Shown piece by piece: positions 11,833-24,728 of a DNA stretch of 64,000 nt (its first letter is position 1; each line of letters opens with the position of its first letter). This DNA is from Antedon mediterranea (Eukaryota; Echinodermata; Crinoidea; Comatulida; Antedonidae): NCBI RefSeq assembly GCF_964355755.1, contig NC_092672.1, positions 31,492,501-31,556,500 of the forward strand, given 5' to 3'. A program made the position numbers and the translations under genes. Under the pieces are notes generated by a model. The model saw only the letters and a list, made by a program, of their open reading frames with translations, was not told the DNA's origin and searched no databases.

Positions 11833-12249
11833 ATACTATAAAACATACCTTTAACAAGTATAAATCCAATATGACTTCACAACTTAAAATAAGATATTAT
11901 AATATGTTCCAACACCTCTTCTCCACACAAAGAATACACACAGCAGTATTGTAAAACATAGGATATAAAAATATCCACAAAGGAAATGATCTCTGTATTG
12001 ACAATGTTGTCTGAACGGTGTGTGCTTTGAAGTAAATGAAAGTTTCTAATGTAATATCTCAATTGACTTGTTATAAACAGCGGCAGTCAAATGAAACTGA
12101 AAGTGGATTTTCTATGAAAGACAATGTCATCAGCGATGAAACTTTGTATTATATATTGTATAAAAATCACAGCAAAACACAAGATCAGTTCTGTATAGTT
12201 TAGGGCTGATGTGCATTTATTATCCACACTATAGGCTATAGTACAGTAA
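11833..12249. other. AT-rich spacer
   Basis: No gene or repeat supported; minus-strand short frames look random. Confidence 0.5.
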
Positions 12250-12325
12250 AGTGATGTGCCCTAATATAGTAGTGATATGACATCATTGTGTCCATATATG
12301 GGCACATCACATTTTTTTCGCACCC
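12250..12325. mobile_element. MITE family A, copy 4 (core only)
   Basis: Retains the nested core palindrome 'gtgatgtgccc...atatgggcacatcaca' and 'gtagtgatatgacatcat'. Both outer terminal repeats are lost. Confidence 0.65.
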
Positions 12326-13504
12326 ATTTAACAGTAACAATAGATATTTATTGAATAGCATGTGACCCCCAAGCTGTCAATCAAATAAAAAGAATATATT
12401 CAGGTGTATTTTATGTATTCTGTACAATTTGAATTGATGTATGCTTTACAATTTGTCAGAGACACTAGACTGGAAACTATAGTAACAATAATTTAAGAGA
12501 TAATAGGTCTATAATATATATTTCTATATAAACACGATTGCTACTACAGAATTCAAATGTGTTGTTTAATTTGGCATAAAGAATGTTATTGTTATACTGT
12601 AATATCGTGTTCCAATTATTTATTTGTCTCTTTTATTCCAAATTATGGCAATTTTCTGAGATTTTTTTCAAGACTGTCTTATTTATTTTTTCAGTATTTT
12701 TCACAGTATTGGAAACCTATGCCTACTAGATGTTTCATTTGATCAATTTATGCAAGTAAACATGTTGTTTTTTAATAAATTAAAAAACTAATAGTTGTGC
12801 AAGTAAAACAGGAGAAAATATAAAAGAAAAGACGAAATGAAAGCACTCAGAAACTGAGTGAAGTACTTGGCAAAATATTGCCACAGGGGAAGCATATATG
12901 ATATTTCAGCCCATGTTAAAAGAATACAAATTAAATTTCTTATTTTTTTTATTAATGAAGTTATCAATGAACCAATTATCTTGAATTTCAATAGGAATGT
13001 TCTGTACAACCTAGTCTCTACACCGAAATATTCAGAATGATAACATGAAAACTGTAGCCATGCTAACATACAAAGCAAAATTCTATTTTGCTAAATAGAA
13101 CATTATTATCTCCAATCAGAAGTTTACAGGAGCTTGCAATCAAACACATAGAAATTGACATAAATATTAGCTTCCAATATAAATTTCCAACCAATAGGAG
13201 AAGAAGAATTAAAATTCATAAATTATTATATCATTGTTCATATAATTTCTTTAGACAATTTTATTTATTTATTTATTTAATATAAGGACAAAGAACTTTG
13301 TATATGATACTGAATGATGTAAACACAAAGACGAAAGTAATTAATTGCTCTAACCTATTTACATAGATTTGAATCAAAACTAGGCCTCATGAATAAAGAG
13401 GTTTTTCAAGTATTGTTGCAAAGGGCTTTGACTTTAAAAATTCTTAATTTTTTATCTTTTGTTATTTATTTGTTGTCATAAATAAAGGGGAAGGGGTATT
13501 CCTG
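12326..13504. other. AT-rich non-coding stretch
   Basis: No supportable gene. Overlapping short frames on both strands around 12560-13285 have no recognisable motif. Confidence 0.5.
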
Positions 13505-13638
13505 AAGCTCTGTCTCTGTAACCTGCCCATATTTGGACATGATGATGTAACAGTACCATATTTGGGTGTATCACTACCATTTTGGGGCACATGAAACTTT
13601 TTTTTGTCTAACTAGTTTGATAGTGTAGACAGAGCTTA
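13505..13638. mobile_element. MITE family A, copy 5
   Basis: Left end 'aagctctgtctctgtaa' and right end 'ttgatagtgtagacagagct' are near-inverted complements. The core is in the opposite orientation to copy 3 ('ggacatgatgatg'...'ggggcacat'). Confidence 0.75.
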
Positions 13639-13836
13639 AGAGACAATCTAGCTTCTTTTAGACCCTAGTAGTATATTTTACAGAATACAGTAAATTTTAT
13701 TGAAAATGAATTGAAAACGTATTTGCCTTATTGATATTATAAATGCTTTTCAAATATTGTATTTTATGCAGGTGATTAATTATAGAAGTTTGTCTTTAAT
13801 TAGCTTAATTCATTGCTTCATAAAATATTTAAATAT

Positions 13837-13852
13837 CAGGGGCGGATCCAGG
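13837..13852. mobile_element. Candidate hAT-like terminal repeat (solo end)
   Basis: The 16-mer 'caggggcggatccagg' resembles hAT-type terminal inverted repeats. A diverged inverted counterpart, 'ctggatctgcccctg', occurs far away at 45512-45526, so these are separate relics rather than one element. No transposase frame is nearby. Confidence 0.4.
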
Positions 13853-14243
13853 ATTTTGTGAAAGCAACTGTAGAGAGTCCACACCAACTCAGCCCCACCA
13901 TGGTTGGGGTTGAGAGGTCTTAAAAAAGAGAGGTCTTAATAGAGGTGTCCCCTGAATAAGCCTGAAAATAACGGTTAAAAACACACAAGTGCTTCGATGT
14001 TAGAACTGTATTTAACCGTTTGTTGCTGTGCAACTTTTGACTGCAACACAAAATAACGCTTATTTGATTGACAGCCTATGACCTTTTGTCAACTACACTG
14101 CAGCAACGTTTGAATTGAGCGCCAGTGACCATTGCATTAAATGGTACTGCTGACCATCAACAACCACCCACTGATATAAACGGTTATTTAAGAGCAAAAT
14201 TGAACAGAAATGCAGTCAAAATCTATTTAACTATTATTTGGCG
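13853..14243. other. Non-coding spacer
   Basis: Slightly less AT-rich sequence following the possible transposon terminus; no gene or RNA supported. Confidence 0.45.
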
Positions 14244-14296
14244 CTATGCAGCAGAAACAGACCCTATGCAGCAGAAAAAGACCCTATGAAGAAGAC
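14244..14296 (+). repeat. Short tandem repeat, 19-bp unit x2.5
   Basis: Units of 'ctatgcagcagaaacagac', the last diverged to 'ctatgaagaagac'. Confidence 0.75.
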
Positions 14297-14864
14297 CCGA
14301 ATTATGATTGAATTTTCAATAATACTTATTTGTTTCCTAAACACTATGGGAATACTATTAAGACAGCTGAATCAAATTCTAAACAATAAACATGTTCATA
14401 AGATGTCAAGCTTCATTATCAGTCAAACCTATAGTATCAATCTCTGTTCAAATCAATTATAATATTTATATAGGGCAAAATAATTTGCTATTATTTTCAC
14501 TTTCAGAGTTTAGTGAAACAAACACAAATCAGCTGTTATACATGTGTGTTTGATTGAAGTCGTTTGGTTTCAAATCTGAAGGCAAGGCCGTGTGAAAACT
14601 GTCTTATTCTATATTTTTGTATTGTCCATTTTTTGTCCCAGGAACTAGAAAAATCTGTCAATTTAACAATGGGAATTCAAAGATAGCTACGTACATAATT
14701 CACGTTTTATAATTGTAAAAAAATCTTGTTTGTGCCTTTTAAATATAAAATAGTTTCATTTCAGATTTGTGTTGTCTATTTGTTACACAATTTATAAAAT
14801 CCGAATTTTAAAATATTGAAACATTCATTCAATTTTGATTGCAAGGTTATATTAAGTGGACACT
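14297..14864. other. AT-rich spacer
   Basis: Nothing supportable seen. Confidence 0.5.
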
Positions 14865-15065
14865 TTTTGCTTTCCTCAGTTTCCTGTTAATACTCCAGCA
14901 CATATTTTGGTTGGCATTGCTCCGCATTAAATGCAGTGACACTACATCTTGTAAAAAGCCAACCCTATTCAGGGGACACCTCTAAGGTGACACTTTTTGT
15001 TTCCCTCAGTACCATGTTACTACCACATATTTCAGTTCACTGCTGCATTTAATGCAGTGAACACC
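14865..15065 (+). repeat. Duplicated ~105-bp unit of the 'ggggacac' repeat family
   Basis: Two related units share 'gacactttttg(c/t)ttcc', 'ctcagt', 'cacatatttt/cagtt' and 'attaaatgcagtga'. 'attcaggggacacctct' lies between them. This links it to the dispersed family described at 15786. Confidence 0.65.
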
Positions 15066-15785
15066 ATATGACACTGTTTCATTTTCTATTTTGATTGCAT
15101 CAAAGATTGTATCGAAGATTGTATCATGTAAGTTTCTGATTGATTGATCTGTTGTACGCAACATAACACAATAATTGTTTTTTTCAAGAAACAATAATTT
15201 TTTTGTCTATATTAATAATTCATATATAATCCCAGACATTTAATCCTACAGAAATAATAAATATGAATATTATTTTTTAACTTTATGCTTTTTTAAATTT
15301 ATTATAATACCACTAATTTCCAAAATAAAATTGTTATAATAATTACTATAGTGTAGTATCATTTTGTTCATTATTGCAGTTTCAGAATAATTTTTTTTAT
15401 ACATACAATACTTGTAGTTCTATAGTATTAGTAAAGTCCCTAAAAAGTATTCTTTAATAATAGTTGGCTATAGTGTTAAAAACATATATTTTACTTTTTT
15501 TCCTTTCACCAGTATCTTTGTTTTATGATCGAAATGTTAAACTATGGTTTTATTCTTTAAATCAACATAAACCATATATAAAATGAGTAGCTTACCTTCT
15601 AAATAAAAAATATTGAGTAAACGCCTTCTTCTAACGTTAGCTTCATAGAATGGTTTGACCCTTACAAAATATCATCCCTTGATTTCCTGAAAGTAAGACA
15701 TTTCAGAAATTAAAACTGAGTAATTAAGTGTTAATTGTAAAAAAAAACAATGCCATATGTCAGAATTTCTGAAACACAGTAAAAT
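15066..15785. other. AT-rich spacer
   Basis: No gene or repeat supported. Confidence 0.5.
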
Positions 15786-16250
15786 ACAATAGAACCTCTA
15801 TTAAGGGGACACTTCAAGGACCCAACAAATTGTCCCTTTTAATACGGGTACCCATATTCAGGGGACAGTACCACAACTAAAATTGTCTCCTTATAGGGAT
15901 TTTCGCGGGAAAAAAACAAAAATCATTTATATGTATAGTGAAAGGTTTAAAAAAAATTGAGAAGAATTGAAACTTTAGCAGACAATGTTTCATCAATATG
16001 AAACAATCTAGCAAGAGAAAGTATTATTTTATTATGATATCCATTTTATAAAAAGAAATGCTATAAATGAATATAATTATTTGGTACTTTTTATGATGGA
16101 AAAAATGTTGTCCCCTTAATAATAGGGATGTCTTCTGTGTAGGGGTTAGCTGTAACGTATTTCCCCTCATTTCGCTGTAAACTGTCTCCTTAGCACTGGT
16201 ATCTCCTGAATAGGGGTAACCCAAAGGAGCGTTTCTCCTGTAGTAATACA
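15786..16250 (+). repeat. Dispersed 'ggggacac' repeat family C
   Basis: Contains 'agaacctctattaagggga', 'attcaggggaca' and 'aataggggtaaccc'. These recur, diverged and in shuffled order, at about 16950, 18110, 19495, 24820, 28790 and 53945. The words themselves are near-palindromic combinations of 'cctctattaaggggac'. It is non-coding. Confidence 0.6.
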
Positions 16251-16873
16251 TTTTTGTTAACCCTAGCAGGTACACATTTAAACCTGGATGGCAAACTTAA
16301 GTACAATTATTTCTTTCAAACTCTTGATCCAAGTCCAACGACTACAACACATATTGAGCTCTTCAGATTCAAACAAAGGAAAAGCAATATTTACATGAGT
16401 TCATATGACACAAAGGTTTCTTCATCAATAATAATTACTTTAATTATTTTTTTCTAATTGACGACATATTTCTGAGTTGGAATGTGGGCCAATTGGCGTG
16501 GAAAGTAATTGATAACTGAAATATTTTATTCTGTATGCATGCTCGCTTTGTAGTTTTTTATGGAATGCTAATTGTTATTAAGAAGGAATCCAGTTCATTG
16601 AGAAGTACCATTTAAAAAAAAAATTTTTATTCAATGGATAGATGGTTTATTTAAGAATTGTTAATAAATAATATAGTAAAAACCCCACAAACAATGTGTC
16701 CTTTTTTAAAAATTACTAATTACTAACTAATTTAATAGGAAGGTTTAATAGATAATCTTCAACTTCAACTTTATTTTCCGAATAATATTTTTTGTTTTAA
16801 AATGATAAATAATATTACATTTTAAAATATAAGGAAGGAGCTAGAAAATAGTGTAAACACTAATCAAGTCCAG
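16251..16873. other. AT-rich spacer
   Basis: No gene supported. A 67-codon frame at 16254-16457 shows nothing recognisable. Confidence 0.45.
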
Positions 16874-16888
16874 CCCCCCCCCCCCCCC
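16874..16888 (+). repeat. Poly-C run (15 nt)
   Basis: C homopolymer; length may be inexact. Confidence 0.9.
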
Positions 16889-16949
16889 TTTAACATAAAT
16901 TATACTTAACTAAATTTTACAACTTAGGATTGTTCATTGAGTAACACAG

Positions 16950-17275
16950 AGAATCCCTATTGAAAGGACACCTTCTTTACTTTTATACTTTACTTTTTAT
17001 TAATAATTTTGAATTATGAGAAATAAAAAGCTTAAAACCGATTTTCTCAAATTTTGGATTGGTTGGACATAATTTTGTTAAAGGCTTAAATGTAACCTAT
17101 ACAGGTAATTGTTTTATATACAGTAGGACCCTTCGTTTGGGACACGCCTATTAAAGGAACCCTTCCCCATGATATGAATTTGAAATATATGTTTAAAAGT
17201 CAACCCATATACAGGGGACACCTCTATTAAGTCTCTTTTTTGGTCCCAAAGTTTTCTCCTTAGTAGGTGTGCTGC
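16950..17275 (+). repeat. Family C repeat, further copy
   Basis: Carries 'atccctattgaaaggacacc', 'acacgcctattaaaggaacc', 'atacaggggacacctctatt' and 'tctccttagtagg', all family C words. Confidence 0.6.
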
Positions 17276-17822
17276 TGTACATTAAAAAAAACATCATTAT
17301 CAATATCATTGTAACTATAACCTAAAATCTACAATAATAATATTTATAATTTAAATTTTCAGAACAGAGGTATAAAACGACAACCATTTTTGTCTGTGCT
17401 GATGTTCACATCAAAAACGAGCCATTAGCTTTTCTTACAAGAATTTCATACGTTCCAGTCAAGTATTTCCAAAAGATTGAATTTACTAATGACAATAATT
17501 ATCCCAATTATGGATAGCCAGGGGAAATAAACCAATGTTAACCTACGTCGATAAAACGAAGACTTAATATTCATTCATAAAAAAAATTCTACATTTATTG
17601 GGCCGTGAGATACTTCTTAATCACTAGGCTAGACATACAGTAATTAACAATCAATTATGAAAATTTAATATTTTCAAATCAAATAAACTACTCTATATAA
17701 AATTTTATGAAATAAAATTGACTTGTAATTTAATATCTTTTTTAAAAATTTAATTTGTCTCCATAAAAATACAATTTACAAAATGTGGACAAGAACAAGA
17801 AAAAGCAGGAATCCTACAAAGT
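17276..17822. other. AT-rich spacer
   Basis: No gene or structured repeat recognised. Confidence 0.5.
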
Positions 17823-17875
17823 GAACTTAATCACTATCTAGTAGGTCTCCTTTGCACTGGATAGTGATTAAGTTC
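17823..17875. repeat. Short perfect hairpin (16-bp stem)
   Basis: 'gaacttaatcactatc' and its exact complement are separated by 21 nt. The stem is too short for a standard miRNA precursor and has no mismatched lower stem, so I read it as a small inverted repeat. Confidence 0.6.
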
Positions 17876-18109
17876 TGTATTTGGTTGTTGATTTAACTAA
17901 CTTTGTCATCTTTGTAATTGGTGATTTTTTTTTAAATGCCTATAATACCCTGAAAATCAATAGACCAAATTCTATTAAAAGTACATTTGAAGAGTTCATA
18001 TGTTTTTCTTATTCTAATAATATTCCGAAGAATTTAGAAGACTGGGAGGTTAAATATGTTCCCAAAATAAAAAAAAAATACAGATGAACCTTCTAAAAAA
18101 TCAACATGC
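17876..18109. other. Short open frame, unrecognised
   Basis: A 68-codon frame (17881-18087, +) begins with a non-ATG codon and is AT-rich, with a hydrophobic start and a Lys-rich end. I recognise no domain and treat it as chance. Confidence 0.3.
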
Positions 18110-18810
18110 TTAGGTCAGGGAAGTTTCTGCGTATATAGAAAGACGTCACCTACTAAGTGTGTCTGTTGGAGTTTCACTGTAAATCTAAACAATGACACCC
18201 CACAGTCCACAATATTTCAGCTTAAATACAAGAGGTGGTCTCTTACAAGGTGTTCACACAGAGAGGTTTAATTCTAATCCTAAAAATGAAACATCTTGAG
18301 GTTTAGAAAGTGTCTGCTTAAATACAGTATTGGTCCCTTACAAGATGTCCACAAAGGGAGGTAAAATTGTAATCCAAAAGGGGACACTTTGACATCAGTT
18401 ACAAATGGTGTCCACACAGGAATGTTTCACTGTAAATCCTAAAATTGGTCACCCCAAGATTCGAACATTGGCCTCTTATTCAAGAGGTGGTCACTTACAA
18501 AAGGTGGTCACTTACAATGTGTCCACACAGTTTCACTGTCAATCATAAAATTGGGCATCCCCAGATTCAGACACTGGCCACATATATAAGTGGTCACTTA
18601 CAAGAGGTGGTCCCTTATAAGAGGTCATCACTTACAAATAAAGTTTTTACTCAAGCAGGTTTAACTGTAACCTAAAAGAGAAAACTTGGACATCACTTAC
18701 AAGACGTTCGCACAGAGAAATTTAACTGTGAATTCTAAAATTAGACACTGTGACGTCACCTACAAGACGTGTCCGCACAGTGAGGTTTAATTGTATCAAA
18801 TCTAATGACT
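18110..18810 (+). repeat. Degenerate tandem array of ~70-bp units (family C-like)
   Basis: About eight diverged units recur. Typical words are 'gtgtccacacag', 'ggtttaactgtaa', 'cacttacaagaggtggtc' and 'gacatcacttacaagacg'. The pattern suggests a decayed minisatellite. Spacing and sequence vary too much to define one unit by eye. Confidence 0.65.
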
Positions 18811-19494
18811 TTAGCGCAAGGAGGAGGAGGGGGTGGGCTTGATTTTAAACTTTGAAAGGTTTTTGATATTTCTTAACCTGTGGTTTTTTTCACTTCATAA
18901 TATTTTATGGTACATCTTTATTGTTTTCATCAATGCTATAAATATCTTTATTACGTAAACTTCATAAATCTTCTTGTATTAGTAATTAACAATCCGCAAC
19001 AGCATCCAGTCATGATGACATAATTATTTTCAAATTATCATCATAAGTAAAACTATTTTTATCTCAACCATCCTCCGCTGGAATGTATCAATGAGAGATG
19101 AAACCTTTGAACGTTGGTACAAAGCATCTGAGAGTCATTGGCCTATGGATATCTTTCTTCTGAACAAAGACAAACCTGACTTACAATAATATCAACATCA
19201 TCTAAAAATTTTTTTTTTTATAAACCAATCTGGGTAAATTTTTAAAATATGTGTCATAATCAATAAGATAACTGATTAATTAAACAATTACAAGTTTTTA
19301 AGGAAATTAAAGATGATAGCTGATTTGATTAATTTTGATACCATACAAATACAGTTACCGATAAAGATGAAACAAATAGCGCAATCATTTTGTTTGGTAC
19401 CGGGGATAGCCCTCTAAATCCGCAAAAATGGATTTACACCACTAAGGGTCATAACATTGTACAGTAGTAATATCCGTTCCTAAATCAATATTAA
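18811..19494. other. Non-coding spacer
   Basis: A short G-rich patch ('ggaggaggagggggtgggc', 18820-18838) is followed by AT-rich DNA. No gene is supported. Confidence 0.5.
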
Positions 19495-19660
19495 TTTGTA
19501 CAGTGGAACTCCTCTATTGGGAAACTCCTATTAAAGAGACATTTTCTCTTGAAACAAGTGCTAACAAGTTTTAAACCAATGGATATTTAGAGGATACCCC
19601 TATTAAGGGGACACTATGGGGTCCTGAAAAATGACCATTAACCAAAGCTCTACTATTTAG
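19495..19660 (+). repeat. Family C repeat, further copy
   Basis: Includes 'gtggaactcctctattggg', 'acccctattaaggggacact' and 'gaccattaaccaaagctc'. Confidence 0.6.
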
Positions 19661-20172
19661 TCAGATCATTTCTGCTGGCAGGAAACTGTTACTAAATTAA
19701 TCTCAGACTATTATAATCTGTACTCACAGTAAAAATAGGATTATAGGCATATTGACTTTTTTTAGCTCCCAATAAGCCTCCTAAACACATTCCATAAACA
19801 TGGTTGAAATATCATTGAGTGTTGTTCTACTTGAAGCCAAGTAGTAGTATAAGAATATGTTTATTTGAGAAGAACTTTCAATAAACATTTTCAAGTAAAC
19901 ACAAGATTAAAAAGTATTTTATAAGAATGAATATTAAAATCTAGGTAAAGTGTGTTTTTATAAAATTCTAAGTACATAAATTGTACACTGTGTGATTCCT
20001 ATCATATCATATATTATTATTATATAAATAATTTATTTTGCCATATTATTAATAAAATGAGCATGAGGCAAGATTACCTAAATTCTATAAAAAAAAAACA
20101 GTCAAGAGACCACAAATAAATTACTTAATTAAGAGAAATATATATGAGAAAAAAACTAAAAGATAAATTATT
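19661..20172. other. AT-rich spacer
   Basis: Nothing supportable seen. Confidence 0.5.
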
Positions 20173-20273
20173 CAAACCAACAGTGGTGTCGGTATGCGTA
20201 CCACCTACCCGGATAAACTGACAATAGCCCATGCTCTCCAGAGGAGGCCTATAGATACACGAAAAGTTAAAAG
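20173..20273 (+). mobile_element. Relic DIRS terminal repeat (solo end)
   Basis: 'caaaccaacagtggtgt' followed by '(c)cggataaactgacaatagcc' and 'cgaaaag' matches, in order and spacing, the outer end and inverted terminal repeat of the DIRS element at 29807. The internal region is absent here, so this is a decayed solo end. Confidence 0.7.
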
Positions 20274-22084
20274 TTCCTAGAGCAAAGATAAATAGATGAT
20301 GCTAAATTTTTTCATAATTTTTATACAAATTATTAATATTATTCTGTTTATTACTCTTTGAATCAGTCCTTATGATGCGAAAAAAAAGAATTATTGGAAG
20401 AATATCTGCATCAATAATAAATTAATAAAATCAATATTCAATAATAATAAAAAAAACATAACATACTAGAAAAAAGATATATGTCTATTGTTTAGGTTTA
20501 AACCTCTGGGGATATAGCTATATTCAGAACTGTGGATTGTTAATTAGCAAATATCTGTTGTCATTAAGACACAGTGTGATTTGATGACAAGTAATTGAAA
20601 AACAGTTTATTATAATTATTGTCATTATCAGGTATCTGATGATGATGCTATACAAAGGATTTGGTCAAATGATAATAATAATAATAATTTGTTTTTAATT
20701 GTGTTTAGTCCAGAGGACAATGTCTCAGATATAAATATAGAATTGTTGTCAGGTCTTAGAGATCCCTTCTGTCTGTACGTGGAAATACAAATTCAAATTC
20801 GTTATTGCAACAAAGTAAACATTGTTGAATTTACAATATTAAAATAAAAATAAATAATTAAAAATACAAGTTCACATTATAAATCAAAATATATAAACTA
20901 TAATGATAAAATGTTATTAAAAATAAATAAAAGGGCTGTGATCATGTGCTAAGTTACAAGTACAGAATAAAAATTATCTGCCGATCTAGCATTTTTTTTA
21001 ATCGCTTTAAAAAAAATCATATTAAAGAGTACATACAAAAATCTATACATGGTTAATCCAAACCATACAGATCTAAGCTATATCTAGGGTACTGTATGGC
21101 CTGTGTCATTAACCCTGATATAATCGTAATTTACCTTTGAGGTAAACCGAAATGTATATTATAACTCTGATGGACGTGACCGCAATTTTATTTGGATAAA
21201 GAAAAGAGAAAACTTTCGTAAAACTGTCCAGCTTGTTCTAGGAACATCAAAATAAAGATCTTTAGAGATAAATCTTTAGAAATAGGTATCTACCTTTCTA
21301 CTTTTTTCAACAATGCTGAACATAAAGATAACAAAATAAATTATTCCTATCTCTCTCCACTATTGCTCTGAAACCTCGACAAGCTGAAGGCAATAACAAG
21401 AATAACAAAATCCTGATTACCGAAAACAAATCAATGTCATCGATGAATAAGTATTGTGTCAAAACATTGACAGATTCATAATGACTCAAGCCATCTCAGA
21501 CACGTATAATGATTTTCAAGGTACTTGGTTAAGAAATACTAGGGAGGATAAGTTGGTATGGAAAGGAACTGGCCACCCTAATACATGTACTGTAAATGTG
21601 GGGGAATAACCTGTGACTTGCAGCCTAACTAGGCTGATTTGCGCACAGGTGTAGACGACACATACAATAATTTTCTTCTCCCCTAAAAGGGTCCCTTCAT
21701 GTTGAGTGCTGCCACCAAACTGTGCCTGTTCATCGGTCCACAACGACTGTCGGCACATAATGCAGAGGCTAATTTAATAGTACAATGATCTTTTAACAGC
21801 TCATTCCACCACGTTCAGAATGAAAACGGGACTTACCAACCTCACTGTACTTTGAATTAAAGAGACATCTTATGGTGTTCTTTATTAGACCTAAGTGATG
21901 TACGATGACCATTTGTTTAATAATAATAATAATATTTATTCGGTCATCAATGTAAAAATAACCAGGAATGAGAATAGGCTAAAGCCCAAACAGATTCTGC
22001 ACTCACTCCATAATACTACTTGAGTTTTACCATGAAACAGTAATTTGTGAACTACCTTAGAAATGCATGAATTACAACATATTG
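20274..22084. other. AT-rich non-coding stretch
   Basis: Contains short 'aataat' runs near 20668. A moderately GC-richer patch at 21516-21758 is open on the minus strand but has no recognisable protein motif. No exon or RNA gene is supported. Confidence 0.45.
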
Positions 22085-22560
22085 AAAATCGAAGACAATA
22101 TGAAATTAACAGCTCATTCTTGATTGGTGTTATAGAGCACTTTATAAGTATAGAATATATTAAATTAGCAGCTATACCCGATGGTGTGCTTACGACCAAC
22201 TAGACAATATGAAATTAACAACAATTCTCAATGAAGATATTGAAAGCACTCGCGAATTAATTTTCAAGTGACCTAGAAAAAAAATTCATACTGATAAAAT
22301 ACAGCAAAAGGTAATACAGTATGTGAACAGCTATTCTTGATGGGATGTTACAGAGCACTTTATAGGTAAACAATATATGAAATTAGCAGCTAATACTTGG
22401 AGGTCTATATGGAGCACTCAATTAAAAATATAAGAAATTAACAGAATATTCCAAGGGGTACTAAGTAGCACTATAAAAGATGGACAATATATGGAATGAA
22501 CAAGTTTTTTTGATGAAGATATTGAAAGTGTCTCGCTTCAGATGACCTGAAGAGAAAATT
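22085..22560 (+). repeat. Degenerate tandem array (~110-bp unit)
   Basis: About four diverged units share 'acaatatgaaattaacagc', '(t)gttatagagcactttata' and 'gaagatattgaaag'. This looks like a decayed minisatellite. Confidence 0.65.
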
Positions 22561-22667
22561 GATAACCGATAGAAGACATCAAAAACCTGTCAAGCAATCA
22601 TTTATTTGTCTTTTCCTTTTTCTTTAAAGGTTCTCACAATTCCCTTTCCTTTTCTCCTAAGTATTAT

Positions 22668-22717
22668 CAGGGAGATGTAAAATAAATAATTTAAATAATT
22701 TATTTTACATCTCCCTG
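22668..22717. repeat. 50-bp palindrome (20-bp arms)
   Basis: 'cagggagatgtaaaataaat' and its exact inverted complement flank a 10-nt AT centre. It may be a pair of collapsed terminal repeats of a transposon that lost its interior. Confidence 0.8.
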
Positions 22718-22944
22718 CTATTATACCTCCTTTCTGCTATGCTTTCCCTTCTTGATAAACATCCTCTCTTTCTCTAAACATCCCTCATCTCAAAAGTTCA
22801 TCATCCTTTATAAATATGCACCTTTTCTTCTTCCTCAGGATACCCTTCCTCTTCCATATCCTAAGCCATTCCTTACACCTAAGTACCCGCTTCCTATACA
22901 CCTAAGTACCTGCTTCCTACATCTTTAACAACCCTTTCCTCCTT
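22718..22944. repeat. CT-rich low-complexity tract
   Basis: Pyrimidine-biased sequence with loose 'ttcct/cctaag' words leading into the better-ordered array downstream. Confidence 0.6.
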
Positions 22945-23190
22945 CCTAAGCACCCTATTTTTCTTCCTAACTATCTCTTCTCCATAAGCCTCTCCTTCCT
23001 AAGCACCCTATTTTTCTTCCTAACTACTGTATCCCTTCTCCATAAGCCTCTCCTTCCTAAGCACCCTATTTTCTTCCTAACTACTGTATCCCTACTCCAT
23101 AAGCCTCTCCTTCCTAAGCACCCTATTTTTCTTCCTAACTATCCCTTCTCCATAAGCCTCTTTTTCCTAAGCACACAATTTCTTCTCCTG
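22945..23190 (+). repeat. CT-rich minisatellite, ~53-58-bp unit x4
   Basis: Four units share 'ttcctaagcaccctatttt', 'cttcctaacta' and 'ctccataagcctc', differing by an insert of 'ctgtat' and single changes. A partial fifth unit follows. Confidence 0.9.
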
Positions 23191-23911
23191 TCTGAATTCA
23201 AATAATTTTACACGTTATCAAACTCTAGCATGTATACCTCGCGTGTTGACTGACAATCTAACCGTGACAGATCATATATCAGTTAACAGAATATAGAAAA
23301 AACATCTGCATAATAGAGAAGATAATGTTACAATATACAAACACCAGCAAATTTATACCTCAATAAAATGTTGCAATCAATAAAATAATAATAAAGTGTT
23401 TGTATGAGAAATATAATCAATAGAAAAGTTAGACATTAGTAATGATATTAAAAATTACGTAATTACGGTAAACATCTGGATATCAAAGGTGAAGTTACTA
23501 TTAGTGCTATATAATGCACTGTTACCAATAGAATGCTTTAAAGGCTTTACCACCCACAAATAAAAATGATTTGAAATGAATTGAATAGAATTTCAGCTCC
23601 TGTGTACACATTCAGTTTCTAGTATAAACTTAATTCAAATTTCAATATTCTCAAATTGTTAAAAAATGAACCTTGAAACCAGTGAGCAACCAATTGAAAA
23701 TCCTTACAATAGCAGTAGAAGTAAACTCTCTTTTAAAATAGAAAACTCTTTTTTACTGTCGGTGCCTTTGATCTATTTTGGCATAATATCAATATTTGAT
23801 TATTATAATTATTATACAATAACTGAGTCATAAACTATATATTTATGAAAACTGTATACTTTGCATGAATTAAATTAGTATTATTTTTAACTTTAATGTA
23901 AAATTGAGTGT
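23191..23911. other. AT-rich spacer
   Basis: No gene or repeat supported. Confidence 0.5.
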
Positions 23912-24000
23912 AATAATAATAATAATAATAAGATTTATACAGTGCACATATCCACAAAAGTGCTCAAGGCGCTTAAATAGTGTACAAGTACAGTGGCCCC
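23912..24000 (+). repeat. (AAT)n plus retroelement-tail-like sequence
   Basis: An (aat)n run is followed by 'agatttatacagtgcacat' and 'gtgctcaaggcgctta'. Sequences of the 'gcgc...aaggcgctt' type next to (aat)n often mark non-LTR element 3' ends; compare 42940-43000. Family not established. Confidence 0.4.
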
Positions 24001-24649
24001 TATGTTTACTTGTGTTATGTATGTTTACATGATAACATCTACAATTTTTTAACTATTATCCTGAATATTCAATACATAACAATAGACTGTACTTATTGAT
24101 TTTGGAGAAGATTGAATAATGCATTGGCGACGTTAACACAAATCTGTAGATATCTGTATCTTCAATATGAGCTGAAATATCAAATTGCTTTGATATGTTT
24201 CTAAACGTTTCATTTTTTATATAATCAATAGGGGTTAATTTTGAGAGGTGCTGTTCGAGGAACACAGAAAGGTTGAAGTTTTTTTTTCGATCACTGAACC
24301 CGCAACATACCTATTTCAACTCTTTTCAGTAGAAACCCTTGAGCAACTCAGCTAAAATGAAATTATAAACTACTTTTTGATATCTATATTTGACAGACTA
24401 TTTCTAAACAAATATGGGAAATGTTTTAAAACTACAGCAAATCCTTATTCAGGGTTTATATATATATTTTTTATTATATTATTTGATTTTATTGTATATA
24501 TTATATAACATTTATTCTGATATTATTATTATTTCTTTTTTTCTCATACACATCCAACAGCGAGCATAAACTCCCCAATTATAATTTATCATGCTTATAA
24601 AGTCTCAATTGAGGCTTAGGAAGTGGAGTTTAAAGAGTCGTGAGTTACA
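24001..24649. other. AT-rich spacer
   Basis: No gene supported; one long AT run near 24470-24530. Confidence 0.5.
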
Positions 24650-24728
24650 ACCCTGGCACTAGGTCAGGATTGAACCTGGACCTTGGGATTGGAAGGCAAG
24701 CACATTAACCACCAAGATACAGCTCCAC
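24650..24728 (-). repeat. tRNA-derived SINE head
   Basis: On the minus strand, 'cttggtggttaatgtgctt' fits an A box and 'aggttcaatcctgac' a B box. The spacing is tRNA-like and the sequence starts from 'ggagctgta'. No good acceptor stem is seen, so this is a SINE head rather than a tRNA gene. The body is not recognised. Confidence 0.65.

Noticed and set aside
17823-17875. miRNA precursor
   Set aside because: The stem is only 16 bp and perfect, lacking the usual lower stem and mismatches.
18110-18810. CRISPR-like array
   Set aside because: Eukaryotic context, units diverged and without constant repeat/variable spacer pattern.
24650-24728. Functional tRNA gene
   Set aside because: A and B boxes are present but the acceptor stem does not pair; SINE head.
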